A stretch of DNA of 64,000 nt, taken from Roseibium litorale (GTDB lineage Bacteria; Pseudomonadota; Alphaproteobacteria; Rhizobiales; Stappiaceae). Within the stretch, counting starts at the first letter, position 1; each line of letters opens with the position of its first letter. Below are positions 1 to 9,013 of the stretch, piece after piece. The notes beneath the pieces were generated by a model. It made no database searches and had not been told where the DNA came from. It worked only from the letters and a program-made list of their open reading frames with translations. Position numbers and translations under genes: made by a program. The stretch is taken from NCBI RefSeq assembly GCF_014842915.1, contig NZ_JACYXI010000012.1, positions 62,001-126,000 of the forward strand, in the 5' to 3' direction.

Positions 1-279
1 GAACTTGCTGGAAAATATGAGGTCATCGGCGACGTGCGGCAGAGCGGCATGGTGTTCGGTGCCGAGTTCGTCCTTGACCGGGACACCAAGGAACCTGCCA
101 GCGCCTACACCGATCGCGTGGTTAACGCCATGCGCCATCGCGGCATCATCCTGTCGAAGCTCGGCCGCCACAAGAACATGCTTAAGATCCGCCCGCCCAT
201 GCCGTTTGCGGAAGAGCACCTGCATCTGCTGATCGATACGCTGGACTCCGTCCTCGCTGAAATGCCGGCGCGCGCATGA
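1..279 (+). CDS. Class III aminotransferase, C-terminal fragment
   Basis: The reading frame is open from the first base and ends at 279, so only the last 92 residues are present. They look like the small domain of PLP-dependent class III aminotransferases: a FGAEFV-type strand, then NAMRHRGI, then a K-I-R-P-P-M stretch before the C-terminal helix. The stop overlaps the start of the kinase gene by 4 bp (ATGA), so the two are translationally coupled. A class III aminotransferase next to an APH-type kinase recalls hydroxylysine or amino-alcohol catabolism, where a phosphorylated amine is processed by a phospho-lyase of this fold. The PLP lysine lies outside the window, so activity cannot be judged. 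Confidence 0.8.
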   Translation, partial: ELAGKYEVIGDVRQSGMVFGAEFVLDRDTKEPASAYTDRVVNAMRHRGIILSKLGRHKNMLKIRPPMPFAEEHLHLLIDTLDSVLAEMPARA

Positions 280-1223
280 GCGAACTTGCAGCAAAAGCCC
301 TTGTCCTCTGGGGCATGTCGGAAGCGTCCTGCGACTTTGTCGCCGGACGCGAGAACCAGGTTTTCAAGGTTAAAGGCGACCGCGGGACTTTCGCGCTGCG
401 CATCCGACGGCCTGGCTTGCGCAGCGTTACGGAACTCCGCTCCGAGCTTGTCTGGCTCGATGCCATGGACCGGGCCGGCCTATCGGTGCCACGCCCCGAG
501 CCGTCGGCATCGGGATTTCTCCTGGAGACGGTCGATGGCCATCAGGTTGATCTGGTCGGATGGCTGGACGGGCGTCCCTTGGGCCGGAGCCGGGAACCGC
601 TGGAGCTGGACAATCCCGCCGGGATATTCTTTGCACTTGGCCGGGAACTCGCCCGGCTGCACGATGCCAGCGACGCCTTCGTTCCGCCGAAGGGGTTTTT
701 GCGCGTCCATTGGGACGCCGACGGACTCCTTGGCGATGATCCGCTCTGGGGCCGGTTCTGGGAAAATCCCTCGCTGGATGCGGAGACGCGCAACCTGCTG
801 CTGACTTTCCGGTCCAAGGCGGGAGAGGAGCTCAAACGTCTTTCCTCCACGCTCGACTATGGTCTGATCCACGCCGACCCTGTCCGCGAGAACGTGTTGC
901 TGGACGGCGACTGTCTCCGGTTCATCGATTTCGACGATGGTGGCTACGGTTTTCGTCTCTTCGATATCGCGACCGCGCTGCTGAAGAACCGCAAGGAGCC
1001 GGACTATATGACTCTGAAAGCAAACCTGATCGAGGGCTACGCCTCTGTCAGGCAGCTGGACATGAGCCGGCTCGGCCTGTTCATGGCGCTGCGGGCGGTA
1101 ACCTATGTGGGGTGGGTTGTGCCCCGTATGGGGGAGGAGGGCTCACCAATTCGTAACACGCGCTTCGTAGCTGACGCGTGTGAACTTTGTTCGGACTATC
1201 TGCGCCAGAGTGCCGCGATCTAA
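276..1223 (+). CDS. APH-family phosphotransferase (hydroxylysine/homoserine kinase-like)
   Basis: A 315-residue kinase-like protein of the aminoglycoside phosphotransferase superfamily. Visible signatures are the catalytic loop H-A-D-P-V-R-E-N (His199, Asp201, Asn206) and the metal-binding Asp218 in FIDFDDGG, about the usual distance apart. The length fits the family. It starts inside the end of the aminotransferase gene (ATGA overlap) and precedes the UPF0261 gene. With the class III aminotransferase it may phosphorylate a small amino alcohol such as 5-hydroxylysine; that substrate is inferred from the pairing, not from residues in the sequence. Confidence 0.75.
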   Translation: MSELAAKALVLWGMSEASCDFVAGRENQVFKVKGDRGTFALRIRRPGLRSVTELRSELVWLDAMDRAGLSVPRPEPSASGFLLETVDGHQVDLVGWLDGRPLGRSREPLELDNPAGIFFALGRELARLHDASDAFVPPKGFLRVHWDADGLLGDDPLWGRFWENPSLDAETRNLLLTFRSKAGEELKRLSSTLDYGLIHADPVRENVLLDGDCLRFIDFDDGGYGFRLFDIATALLKNRKEPDYMTLKANLIEGYASVRQLDMSRLGLFMALRAVTYVGWVVPRMGEEGSPIRNTRFVADACELCSDYLRQSAAI

Positions 1224-1236
1224 GGGAGAGACCGCC

Positions 1237-2478
1237 ATGACCAAGACGATCCTCGTAATCGGAACGTTCGACACCAAGGCCGAGGAACTCGACTACCTTA
1301 TCAAGCGAATCCGGAACCAGGGCGGCAACGTCGTTGCGATGGACGTCAGCGTGCTGGGCGACCCCTCCCAGCCGGTGGATGTGACGAAACACGAGGTCGC
1401 GGGAGCTGTCGGCGAAACCATCGAAGTCTTGATCGCGCTCGGCGAGGAGGGCGAGGCCTTCGAAAGAATGAGCGCCGGTGCTGCTGTCATGACCCGCCGC
1501 CTGTTCGATGAGGGCAAGGTCGACGGCATGATCGCGCTCGGCGGCTCCATGGGGACCGACCTGGCGCTCGATTGCGCCCAGGCGCTTCCGATCGGCGTGC
1601 CGAAATACATCGTCTCCACGGTCGCCGGCTCGCCCCTCATTGCCGCGGAACGGATGGCTGTCGATGTGCAGTTCATCCTCTGGGCAGGTGGTCTCTACGG
1701 CCTTAATCCGCTGTGCCGGTCCTCGCTGAGCCAGGCTGCCGGCGCGGTTCTGGGGGCTGCACTCTCCGTGGAACCGCCCAGGTTCGACAGACCGGTGATC
1801 GGCATGACCTCTCTCGGCTCGTCCTGCCTCAAATACATGAAGCGCCTGCATCCGGCCCTGACGGCACGCGGCTACGACGTGGCGGTGTTCCACACCACGG
1901 GCATGGGCGGTATGGCCTTTGAGCGGTTGGCTGCAGAAGGCGCATTTGCCTGCGTGATGGATTTCTCGCTTCAGGAACTCGTCAACGTTCTGCACGGATC
2001 GGTGGTCAGTGCCGGCGCTGACCGCCTGAGCGGAGCGGGTCTCAGCGGGACGCCGCAAATGGTCGCTCCCGGCGCCTCGGATATTCTCGACCTCGCTGGA
2101 TGGCAGGAGATTCCGGCACGGTTCTCCGAGCGCCCCTTCCATCAGCATAACCGGCTGATCAAGAACATCGCTTTCAATGCCGAGGAACGCACCGCCATCG
2201 CACGTGAGATCGTCGACCGGCTCGCCGCCGCCAAAGGACCGACGCAGTACTTCCTGCCAAGGAAAGGTATTGAGGAATGGGACAAGCCGGGGGCGCCCGC
2301 CCATGATGCGGAAGGCCTCAGCGCCTTCGTGGCTGCCACCGAGGCTGCCGCGGCCGGCCGGGTCAGCCTGACGGCACTCGACTGCCATATCAACGACGAC
2401 ACCTTCTGCAACGCGGTTCTGGAACAGTTCGACACCTGGGTTGCCGAGGGCATCGTGACCTCCGGAAAACTCTCATGA
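1237..2478 (+). CDS. Tm-1-like ATP-binding (UPF0261) protein
   Basis: A 413-residue protein beginning ILVIGTFDTKAEELDYL, the typical opening of UPF0261 / Tm-1-like ATP-binding proteins (homologous to the N-terminal domain of tomato Tm-1). The ATG at 1237 was chosen because GGGAGAG lies 7-13 bases upstream and homologues start just before this strand; an upstream ATG at 1180 would overlap the kinase. The SDR gene overlaps its stop by 4 bp, so the genes form one unit. Bacterial members commonly sit in catabolic operons, but their reaction is not known to me. Confidence 0.8.
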   Translation: MTKTILVIGTFDTKAEELDYLIKRIRNQGGNVVAMDVSVLGDPSQPVDVTKHEVAGAVGETIEVLIALGEEGEAFERMSAGAAVMTRRLFDEGKVDGMIALGGSMGTDLALDCAQALPIGVPKYIVSTVAGSPLIAAERMAVDVQFILWAGGLYGLNPLCRSSLSQAAGAVLGAALSVEPPRFDRPVIGMTSLGSSCLKYMKRLHPALTARGYDVAVFHTTGMGGMAFERLAAEGAFACVMDFSLQELVNVLHGSVVSAGADRLSGAGLSGTPQMVAPGASDILDLAGWQEIPARFSERPFHQHNRLIKNIAFNAEERTAIAREIVDRLAAAKGPTQYFLPRKGIEEWDKPGAPAHDAEGLSAFVAATEAAAAGRVSLTALDCHINDDTFCNAVLEQFDTWVAEGIVTSGKLS

Positions 2479-3266
2479 GCGGCCGCTTCGAGGGAAAGAC
2501 CGCCCTCATCACGGGTGCGGGTACCGGAATCGGTGCCGCTGCCGCAGAACGCCTCGCCGCCGAGGGGGCACAACTGGTGCTCATGGGCCGCCGCCAGGAA
2601 CCGCTGGAAGCGGTTGCGAAACGTGCCGGTGGAATTGTCTGCACCGGCGATGCCGCAAATCCGGAAGATGCCGGTCGCGCCGTTTCTACCGCTTGCGAAA
2701 GCTTCGGAGGCCTCGATATTGTTATCGCCAACGCTGGCGGCCACGGCTTCGGAACCATTCTGGAAACAGATGACTCTGAGTGGCGGGCGGCCACAGCGGC
2801 CAATCTCGACACGGCGATGGTGGTGCTGCGCGCCGCCCTGCCGTCGCTCAGGGCAAGGCGTGGCGCCATCTGCGTTACCGCGTCGATCGCCAGTCTCGCC
2901 GCACCGGCAGGCGCCTTTGGCTATACCGTCATGAAGCACGCCCAGATCGGCCTCGTCCGGGCCATCGCCCGCGACTATGGCCGCGACGGTGTCCGCTGCA
3001 ATGCCGTCTGCCCCGGATGGGTGACCACGGAGATGGCCGATGCGGAGATGGACGAATTGATGAGCCGGTCTGGACTACCCTCGCGCGAGGCGGCCTATGC
3101 GCATGTGACCAGCAACGTCCCGATTGGCCGCCCGGCCAGCCCGGAGGAAGTTGCCGCCGCGATTGCCTTCCTTTGTGCTCCGGAAGCGTCTGCAATCACC
3201 GGAGCCGTGCTGACCGTGGACGGTGGATCGACAGTCGTCGACGTCCCCACTCTCGCCTTCGGATAG
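2475..3266 (+). CDS. SDR family oxidoreductase
   Basis: A classical short-chain dehydrogenase of 263 residues. It has the nucleotide-binding motif TGAGTGIG near residue 14, the NAG element in ANAGG, a catalytic Ser region (VTASIAS), Tyr-x-x-x-Lys as YTVMK, and the C-terminal TGAVLTVDGG typical of 3-oxoacyl-ACP reductase-like SDRs. The start overlaps the UPF0261 stop (ATGA), making this the last gene of the operon before the hairpin at 3281. The substrate is unknown; it probably oxidises or reduces an intermediate of the same catabolic route. Confidence 0.85.
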   Translation: MSGRFEGKTALITGAGTGIGAAAAERLAAEGAQLVLMGRRQEPLEAVAKRAGGIVCTGDAANPEDAGRAVSTACESFGGLDIVIANAGGHGFGTILETDDSEWRAATAANLDTAMVVLRAALPSLRARRGAICVTASIASLAAPAGAFGYTVMKHAQIGLVRAIARDYGRDGVRCNAVCPGWVTTEMADAEMDELMSRSGLPSREAAYAHVTSNVPIGRPASPEEVAAAIAFLCAPEASAITGAVLTVDGGSTVVDVPTLAFG

Positions 3267-3280
3267 ATCCTGGCGTCGAA

Positions 3281-3310
3281 ACCGGTCACGCCAAGCCTTG
3301 CGTGACCGGT
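3281..3310 (+). terminator. 11-bp perfect hairpin after the SDR operon
   Basis: ACCGGTCACGC pairs perfectly with GCGTGACCGGT across an 8-base loop, 14 bases after the SDR stop. There is no downstream T-tract, so it is a terminator-like or 3'-end stabilising hairpin rather than a classic intrinsic terminator. Confidence 0.5.
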
Positions 3311-3610
3311 GGCTGCTGTGAACGAGGCACCGTCCAGAAAACGTTAGTTTGCACTTGGTGTCTTGGGAATCTTGTCTTTCAGTCTGTCACTCAAGGGATG
3401 CTCCTTTTGCGCAGCACAGGAGGTTCCCGCCCGTAGAAGGCAGGTGCCGCCACAAATTCGGTGTTTTCTGCAAGTCTGGTGGTGAAGCCGCCCCGCGCGG
3501 GCTCTATGTTCCAGCCAGAGTGTTCGGCTTGCAGCCACTCCGCCGGCGCGCGGCGGTGTTCTGCATGACCCCGCATCCTCACATATGCTGGACAGGGCAG
3601 GGGCATTCTG

Positions 3611-3883
3611 AGGGCCGGCGGCGTCCTTGTGATGGACAATCTGCCGGCCCTCAAGCCTATGGCTGTGTGCTTCACTACAGAAGCCGGAGGCAAGCCTTTC
3701 TGTTCTGCGGCCCGTATGTCCACCCGATCAGGGTGGCGTTCTCGAAGCGCACGGCATTCCTGGAAAAAGACAGCATTCCGCACAAGCAACAGGCTGTGAA
3801 GCGTATCTGTCCAAGGAAACGATGTCTTCACACCAGGCGAATGCCAGAACTGCTTGGCCGCTGCAGGATTTGACCGTGCATGA
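3611..3883 (+). pseudogene. IS630-family transposase remnant
   Basis: Pieces of an IS630-type transposase are readable in more than one frame. First comes GVLVMDNLPALK (the catalytic Asp region, normally VVVMDNLPAHK). Then, after a shift, PYVHPIRVAFSKRTAFLEK (normally PYSPDFNPIE-AFSKLKAFLRK). Finally DVFTPGECQNCLAAAGFDRA and a stop, the usual C-terminus. At least two frameshifts and a small deletion separate the parts and the N-terminal half is missing, so this is a dead relic. It lies between two convergent transcription units in an otherwise empty 0.6 kb and marks old insertion activity beside the aromatic catabolism block. No terminal repeats were identified. Confidence 0.7.
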
Positions 3884-3895
3884 CCGGAAAGTGCT

Positions 3896-4783
3896 CTAGA
3901 ACTTTGCTGCGATATTGAACCAGAAAGTATCACCCTGCGCCCTGTTTTCGGCAATGACGTCATGCTGCCAAGAGGAGCTGAGCTGCAGCGCCGGAGTGAA
4001 CGAGTAAGTGAGCGAAGGGCCAATTGCCAGTCCTTTGCCGCGATGCCCATCGGCAGGAGCCCCGGGGCCGCTGTCATCCGTCAACTGCTGGAGATAATAG
4101 CCGACGGCGCCGATGCGCCATTTGTCGAAGTTCCAGCCCGCAGCATAATCGAGAACAAACTCATTACCTGAGGTGTAGTTCGTGTCCGGGTTCTCCGTAT
4201 TGAAGATGAGACGGGCGAGCGCGCCAATTTCCAGTCCTTGCGGATCAGAATAATGATAGCCGAGCGCTGGCTGGAAGGACCAGTGATTGAGGCCGGGGCT
4301 TGCGGCATTGGCGACGTCGTATTTGCCAACGGGTGCCGCAATGTCGAGACCCAGAGTGTAGCTGGACTTGCGGTCAGGATGCCAGGTCAGGCCGATTGTG
4401 CCCACCATATCCGCCAGTCCGAGGTCGCTGGCCGAGAAGAAGGCGGTCGACAGGTCGACGTTGACAATCGGCACAACCAGCTGCGTCGACAACCGGGCGC
4501 CTGCGAACTCTAGGGGCGTTACATAGAGAAAACGCATCGTTTCCGAAGCTGCCCTAACCTTGAAGTCGATCGGTATTTCCTTCCCATTGCCGTCATTCAG
4601 ACGGTTGGAGGCGTAATAACTCGATTGGGAAAGGAAATAGAGACCTGGAAAAGGCGGAAATGCGCCAGCAAAAAATTGGCTGGATCCTGGACTATATTGT
4701 GTATTGCCGTTTTCCGCCGCTTGGGCCGGGCAAAGCATCATCGTGGACAGACTTAGTACGAACCCAAGTGTCTTCAATCGCAT
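3896..4783 (-). CDS. Outer-membrane protein, phenol meta-pathway (SphA-like) family
   Basis: A 295-residue protein with a clear signal peptide (basic MRLK, hydrophobic stretch, PAQAA-type cleavage near residue 23) and beta-rich alternating sequence ending in a C-terminal Phe, as outer-membrane barrels do. The phrases TQLVVPIVNVD, LGLADMVGTIGLTWHP and LGLDIAAPVGKYD match the family annotated as 'protein involved in meta-pathway of phenol degradation' (Phenol_MetA_deg, SphA-like). It is transcribed leftward and ends beside the IS630 relic. A role in uptake of the aromatic substrate handled by the operon to its right is a reasonable inference. Confidence 0.75.
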   Translation of the reverse strand: MRLKTLGFVLSLSTMMLCPAQAAENGNTQYSPGSSQFFAGAFPPFPGLYFLSQSSYYASNRLNDGNGKEIPIDFKVRAASETMRFLYVTPLEFAGARLSTQLVVPIVNVDLSTAFFSASDLGLADMVGTIGLTWHPDRKSSYTLGLDIAAPVGKYDVANAASPGLNHWSFQPALGYHYSDPQGLEIGALARLIFNTENPDTNYTSGNEFVLDYAAGWNFDKWRIGAVGYYLQQLTDDSGPGAPADGHRGKGLAIGPSLTYSFTPALQLSSSWQHDVIAENRAQGDTFWFNIAAKF

Positions 4784-5705
4784 TATTCATCCTCCTCACA
4801 TGAACAACGGTGTAAATGTCAACGGAGGAAAAGACGGTACCCAAGCGCTGCGTAAACGGCGCAGTGCTCAAAAATGCCACCGGCAATTTTCTGATTTCCG
4901 CCCTTGGCGTCCCCCCGCCACCGGCAGTCTCCAACCTTCCTGTTCGAGATGCCTTCCGGGAGACCTAGGTAGATTCACAGTATTTGTAAAATTGTATAAA
5001 ATGATATCTGATATTTGCGGAATCTATGATTGTGTCAAACATATGAATCTCTTATGTATTTTGAATTGTTAAGGGTTTTCCTCCCTGTTCAGTGAAGAGG
5101 CGCCTGCTGAAAGTGCGCTGTATTCAGAAGTGTGATGCTTGTAATTCACAGAACCAATTTTACTCTATGTCCAGCTGAGGTAAGTTCTTGGGAGAGGGGG
5201 GGCAGGGATGGCCGTGCAGCAAGCGGGCATACGTCTTGCCTATCTTGGGCAAGAAGAGGGCTCTTGCGGAAGAGTCTCTCCGTCAGGTCCGGCTATCAGG
5301 CGCAATGACCTACGTCACCTTTTCCTCATCGGCGGTTTCCGCCTATCGCGGTATCTATCCAAAGATGGAAATCGGTCCTGAAAACACCCGGGTTCTGCAC
5401 TTTACCGGGTTTCTGCGCGGGATCGTTGAGGGGGGCAGGGGCTCGCTGAAGGGAGCTGGCCGAGATACGGGCCACGATATACAGGCCACGCTATGCGGGC
5501 CAGAAGGCCGCCTTTCATGACACCTGCAAGCTGAGCCGGCTGCCGCCTCCGAGGTCAAACACAAGTGCCCACAGGAGGTTTTCCGGCGGGCACGCATCCG
5601 ATGATGACTGGCGCGGGTACAGCGTTCAGATGCCATTCCCCACCCGGATTTCGACAGCTGCGGGGAGCGCGTCCCCGCTCTGACCTTACGGGAACGCGCG
5701 GCCTC
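4784..5705. other. 922-bp stretch without a recognisable gene
   Basis: Only short open frames occur; one of 110 codons (5188-5520, + strand) has no family resemblance I can see and an unconvincing composition. The part from about 4970 to 5060 is markedly AT-rich compared with its surroundings and could hold the promoter of the outer-membrane protein gene. Degenerate coding relics are possible but not identifiable. Confidence 0.5.
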
Positions 5706-6470
5706 TCAGACCATGGCGACCGCGCGGCACCAGCCGGCAGAGCCGCCCTTGATCTTCACCGGCAAGCAGGAGACAGTAAATCCGGACGGCGGCAGTTGAT
5801 CGAGCTGCGTCAGCTTTTCCATATGCATGAATATCCCGTCGCGCGCCGCCTTGTGCCCTTCCCAGATCAAGCCGGCATCGCCTGTTTCGGCAAAGCGCTT
5901 GGCGGTGACGGGAAACGGCGCGTCCCAGGACCAGGCGTCCGTTCCCGCGATACGCACGCCCTTTGCCATCAGCCAGAGCGTGGCTTCCCGCCCGATGCCG
6001 CAGCCCCGGCCGAGATAGTCCGCGCGGCCATAGGCGGCACCTGCAGCGGTGTTGACCAGCACGATATCGAAGGGCTGGAGATCATGGCCAGCCGCGCTGA
6101 CAGCAGCCTCGATGTCCGCGGCCGTCGCCACATAGCCATCCGGCAGATGACGCAGGTCGAGCCTGACCCCCGGCCGAATGCACCAGTCGAGCGGAACCTC
6201 ATCGATCGTCCAGGCCCGCTCGCCATTGTTCATTGTGGAGGCGAAATGCCATGGCGCATCCAGATGCGTGCCTGCATGGGCCGTCAGGTTCAGCTGTTCG
6301 ACCGCCCAGCCTTCCGCCCCCGGCACATCAGCGATATCGAGGCCGGGGAAAAAGCGCAGGACTTCTTCCGCGCCTTGCGCATGCGTCGTGTAGGTGATCT
6401 TCGGGCCAAGCCCCGGCGGATCGGCGGGCACGTCGTTTTCAATCGCAACCGAAAGGTCAATGATCTTCAT
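5706..6470 (-). CDS. Cyclase / kynurenine formamidase-like metal hydrolase
   Basis: A 254-residue member of the cyclase family (PF04199). The metal-binding signature HAGTHLDAPWHF is at residues 65-76, preceded by the IIDLSVAIENDVPADP opening typical of the family. The family includes bacterial KynB, isatin hydrolase and polyketide cyclase-like enzymes that hydrolyse amides or lactones with a divalent metal. Its start overlaps the stop of the epimerase gene by 4 bp, and it is the last gene of the leftward operon. It probably hydrolyses a ring-opened or amide intermediate late in the pathway. Confidence 0.8.
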   Translation of the reverse strand: MKIIDLSVAIENDVPADPPGLGPKITYTTHAQGAEEVLRFFPGLDIADVPGAEGWAVEQLNLTAHAGTHLDAPWHFASTMNNGERAWTIDEVPLDWCIRPGVRLDLRHLPDGYVATAADIEAAVSAAGHDLQPFDIVLVNTAAGAAYGRADYLGRGCGIGREATLWLMAKGVRIAGTDAWSWDAPFPVTAKRFAETGDAGLIWEGHKAARDGIFMHMEKLTQLDQLPPSGFTVSCLPVKIKGGSAGWCRAVAMV

Positions 6471-7393
6471 AGGTATTCTCCTGAAAGGGCGGCTCTTGTC
6501 AGCGTGCCGAGATCGGCATCTGCCTGAAATCCGAGAGCGAGCGCTGGAGTGGCGTCGAGCGGGGGCATGGCACCAAAAATCCGCTGCAAGACTTCGTCAT
6601 TGCCCCAGTGGACGTCCGCCTTCATCCCGGTCTCTCCGGCAATGGCCTCCGACATGGCCTTGAGGCTCGCGTGGAGAACCGGCAGCTGAATAACGGTCTG
6701 GCCGGGAGCCGGAGCAATACGAGCCGCATGCAGCAGCGCTGTCACAGCCGCCTCCCTGGACAACCACCAGCAGGTGCTGGCCGCCGGGACAGGGCAGTCA
6801 AAGGGCTGGCCGGCCGCGATGCGGTGAAAGATCTGGCTCATGAAGGCTGATCCATGGCCGCTCTCGACTGGCGGCCTGGCGACAAGACCGGGGAAACGCA
6901 GGCTCACGGCCCGCAGTTCTCCCCGCCGGGTCATATCGGCGAGCTGGATTTCCAGCATCAGCTTATGAGCGCCATAGGTCAGAAGCGGAGCCGGCTGCGT
7001 TGCCGGTGTTACGGCAAGGCCATTCAGATCCCCGTAGACGGCAATAGACGATGCAAAGACGAAGCGGGCACCTGAACACCGGGCAGCGGCCCCTCGCGCG
7101 AGGGCAAGAGGAGCCAGAAGATTTACCTGATGACCGAGTTCCGGCTCTTTCTCCGCAAGGCTGCCGGGAACGCTGGCCAGGTGAAAGACAAGGTCAAATC
7201 CCGGTTCCAGCAGCTCCTTCTGAAATTCCGGGTCGCACAGGTCTCCGGCCTTCTGCTCCATACCGTCAGATTGCGGCCCTTCGAAAGCCGTGTCAGTCAG
7301 AACCAGCCTTGACGCATCCGGATAGGCAGCCGTTAGCTTTGCCGCCAGGCCTCTTCCCAGAAAGCCGTTGGCACCAGTAACCAGAATACGCAT
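6467..7393 (-). CDS. NAD-dependent epimerase/dehydratase (extended SDR)
   Basis: A 308-residue extended SDR beginning MRILVTGANGFLGRGLA, with the GxxGxxG nucleotide motif at the N-terminus and the YxxxK catalytic pair as YGAHK. The internal ATG at 7393 is preferred over an upstream one because the Rossmann strand must begin immediately and because it gives a TGATG one-base overlap with the FAH gene. It resembles the DenD/D-erythronate dehydrogenase-like subgroup, but the substrate is not evident. It probably oxidises a hydroxylated intermediate. Confidence 0.78.
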   Translation of the reverse strand: MRILVTGANGFLGRGLAAKLTAAYPDASRLVLTDTAFEGPQSDGMEQKAGDLCDPEFQKELLEPGFDLVFHLASVPGSLAEKEPELGHQVNLLAPLALARGAAARCSGARFVFASSIAVYGDLNGLAVTPATQPAPLLTYGAHKLMLEIQLADMTRRGELRAVSLRFPGLVARPPVESGHGSAFMSQIFHRIAAGQPFDCPVPAASTCWWLSREAAVTALLHAARIAPAPGQTVIQLPVLHASLKAMSEAIAGETGMKADVHWGNDEVLQRIFGAMPPLDATPALALGFQADADLGTLTRAALSGEYL

Positions 7394-8370
7394 CAGGCCT
7401 TTACCACCTCCTGGTCGATGATCCCGAAAGGCGCGGTTCCATCGGGAAGACGCGCTTCCATCCGCACGCGGTCTCCCCATGTCAGGAACGGCGTACGGGG
7501 AGAGCCTTGATCGAGAAGTTCGATAACGCGGATTTCCGAGATACAGGAGGAACCGGCGGCGCGGTCCTCATTGGAAACGGTTCCCGAGCCAATCACGGTT
7601 CCAGCCGAAAGACGCCGTGTGCGTGCGCAATGAGCAATCAGCCCGGCAAAGGAAAAATGCATTTCCCGTCCGTTGGCGCGGCCGACTTCCTGGCCATTGA
7701 CCGCTACATGAAGCGGAAGTTCGACCCGCCCCTCAGCCCAATGATCGCCGATTTCGTCCGGGGTCACCGCGACCGGCGCAAAGGCTGTCGAGGGCTTTGC
7801 CTGAAGAAATCCAAAGCCGGCGCGCATTTCCCGGGGGCCGACCGCACGCAGCGACCAGTCGTTGATCTGAACCAGAAGACGGACATGATCCAATGCCTTG
7901 TGATCGGGAGTTCCCATCGGCACGTCAGAAAGGATGACCCCGAACTCGCCCTCCATGTCGATGAAGAGCGCATCGTCGGTAAACTCGACAGGAGCCAAAG
8001 GTCCCCGGAAGTCGTCGCTTGCACCCTGATAGATCAGGGGAATCGTTTCGAAATCCGGGTTGGGCGGATTGTCGAATGCCTTGTCCATCAACCGGCCATG
8101 GTTGAGAAAAGCCGATGCATCGAGCCATTGCGGCGCGCGCGGCAGCGGTGCCAGGCACCGCTCCGGCTCGAAGCGGGTTGTGAAAGGTTCTTCACCGGCA
8201 TTCACCCGGTCATAGAGAGCTTCGAGCTGAGGAGAAACATTGTCCCAGTCCTCAATTGCCGCCAACAGGGACGGGACAATCCCAACCGCCGTCACCGCGC
8301 GTGTGAGATCCCGCGAGACGACCCACAACTGGCCGTCGCGGCTGCCATCGTGATAGCTTGCGAATTTCAT
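7393..8370 (-). CDS. Fumarylacetoacetate hydrolase (FAH) family protein
   Basis: A 325-residue FAH-superfamily protein. The metal-ligand motif appears as D-M-E-G-E-F-G-V-I-L, and GxxIGSGTVSNED and the GDRVRMEARLPDG C-terminal strand are typical. Members hydrolyse C-C bonds of acylpyruvates or fumarylacetoacetate at the end of homogentisate or gentisate routes. It has a one-base overlap with the epimerase gene and follows the cupin gene by 61 bases. In this operon it most likely cleaves the ring-fission product to central metabolites. Confidence 0.82.
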   Translation of the reverse strand: MKFASYHDGSRDGQLWVVSRDLTRAVTAVGIVPSLLAAIEDWDNVSPQLEALYDRVNAGEEPFTTRFEPERCLAPLPRAPQWLDASAFLNHGRLMDKAFDNPPNPDFETIPLIYQGASDDFRGPLAPVEFTDDALFIDMEGEFGVILSDVPMGTPDHKALDHVRLLVQINDWSLRAVGPREMRAGFGFLQAKPSTAFAPVAVTPDEIGDHWAEGRVELPLHVAVNGQEVGRANGREMHFSFAGLIAHCARTRRLSAGTVIGSGTVSNEDRAAGSSCISEIRVIELLDQGSPRTPFLTWGDRVRMEARLPDGTAPFGIIDQEVVKA

Positions 8371-8431
8371 ATCGAACCTGTTCCTGTTGTTTCCTGCTTG
8401 CGGACTTCTGCAGCCTTAGGGGGGCCGCACC

Positions 8432-9013
8432 CTAGCTGTCTGCAAGGCTTTCTGCGATCTGCGGATCGTAGGACCCTGAAATCAGAACAAAGAGCATCCG
8501 GCACATCTTACCGGAGCGGTTGGCCCAGGCATGGTTCGTGCCGCGTTGAACGACCACCGATCCGGGTTTCAGAAGCGCTTCGCCGTCGTCCAGCACCAGC
8601 GTCAGTTCACCCTCAATGACGACACCGTAGTCGATGGACTCCGTCCGGTGCATCAATGGATGCGGCGAGGTCTCCTTGACTGTGGAGGCAGCCTTGTCCC
8701 CGATCTGCGCGAATGCTTCCCCCATCTGGTCCTTACCGGTCTTCAGAAAGTCCTCCGTGTCAGGGGGAATGTCGACAAAACGGATCCGGGTGCCGCCGGG
8801 TGGCGGCGGCAGCGTCAGCGGGCCAGTCGTCGGATCGGCGTCATTTGACACGCGCGCCGGACTTTCTGACGTCGACCAGACCTCATGAAAGACCGTTCCC
8901 GGGATTGCGGTGACTTCCACCACTGTTGGCAGTGGCCCGTGTTCGCTGACAATCGAGCGTCCGTCCTCGGCATGCCCGGTGACAACACGGGTGATGGGCG
9001 GGAGATGGGTCAT
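8432..9013 (-). CDS. Cupin-domain protein
   Basis: A 193-residue protein with one recognisable cupin barrel in the C-terminal half: HRTESIDYGVVIEGELTLVLDDGE, then LLKPGSVVVQRGTNHAWANRSG. The first motif has only part of the usual His/Glu ligand set, so metal binding is uncertain. The N-terminal 90 residues (pro-rich, containing TRVVTGHAEDGRSI) are typical of small cupins in aromatic gene clusters. The start overlaps the MFS gene stop by 4 bp. It could be an isomerase, a sensor or an oxygenase-like protein; no reaction can be assigned. Confidence 0.75.
   Translation of the reverse strand: MTHLPPITRVVTGHAEDGRSIVSEHGPLPTVVEVTAIPGTVFHEVWSTSESPARVSNDADPTTGPLTLPPPPGGTRIRFVDIPPDTEDFLKTGKDQMGEAFAQIGDKAASTVKETSPHPLMHRTESIDYGVVIEGELTLVLDDGEALLKPGSVVVQRGTNHAWANRSGKMCRMLFVLISGSYDPQIAESLADS

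Noticed and set aside
5188..5520. 110-codon open frame in the 4.8-5.7 kb gap
   Set aside because: No recognisable family or convincing composition; not enough support for a gene call.
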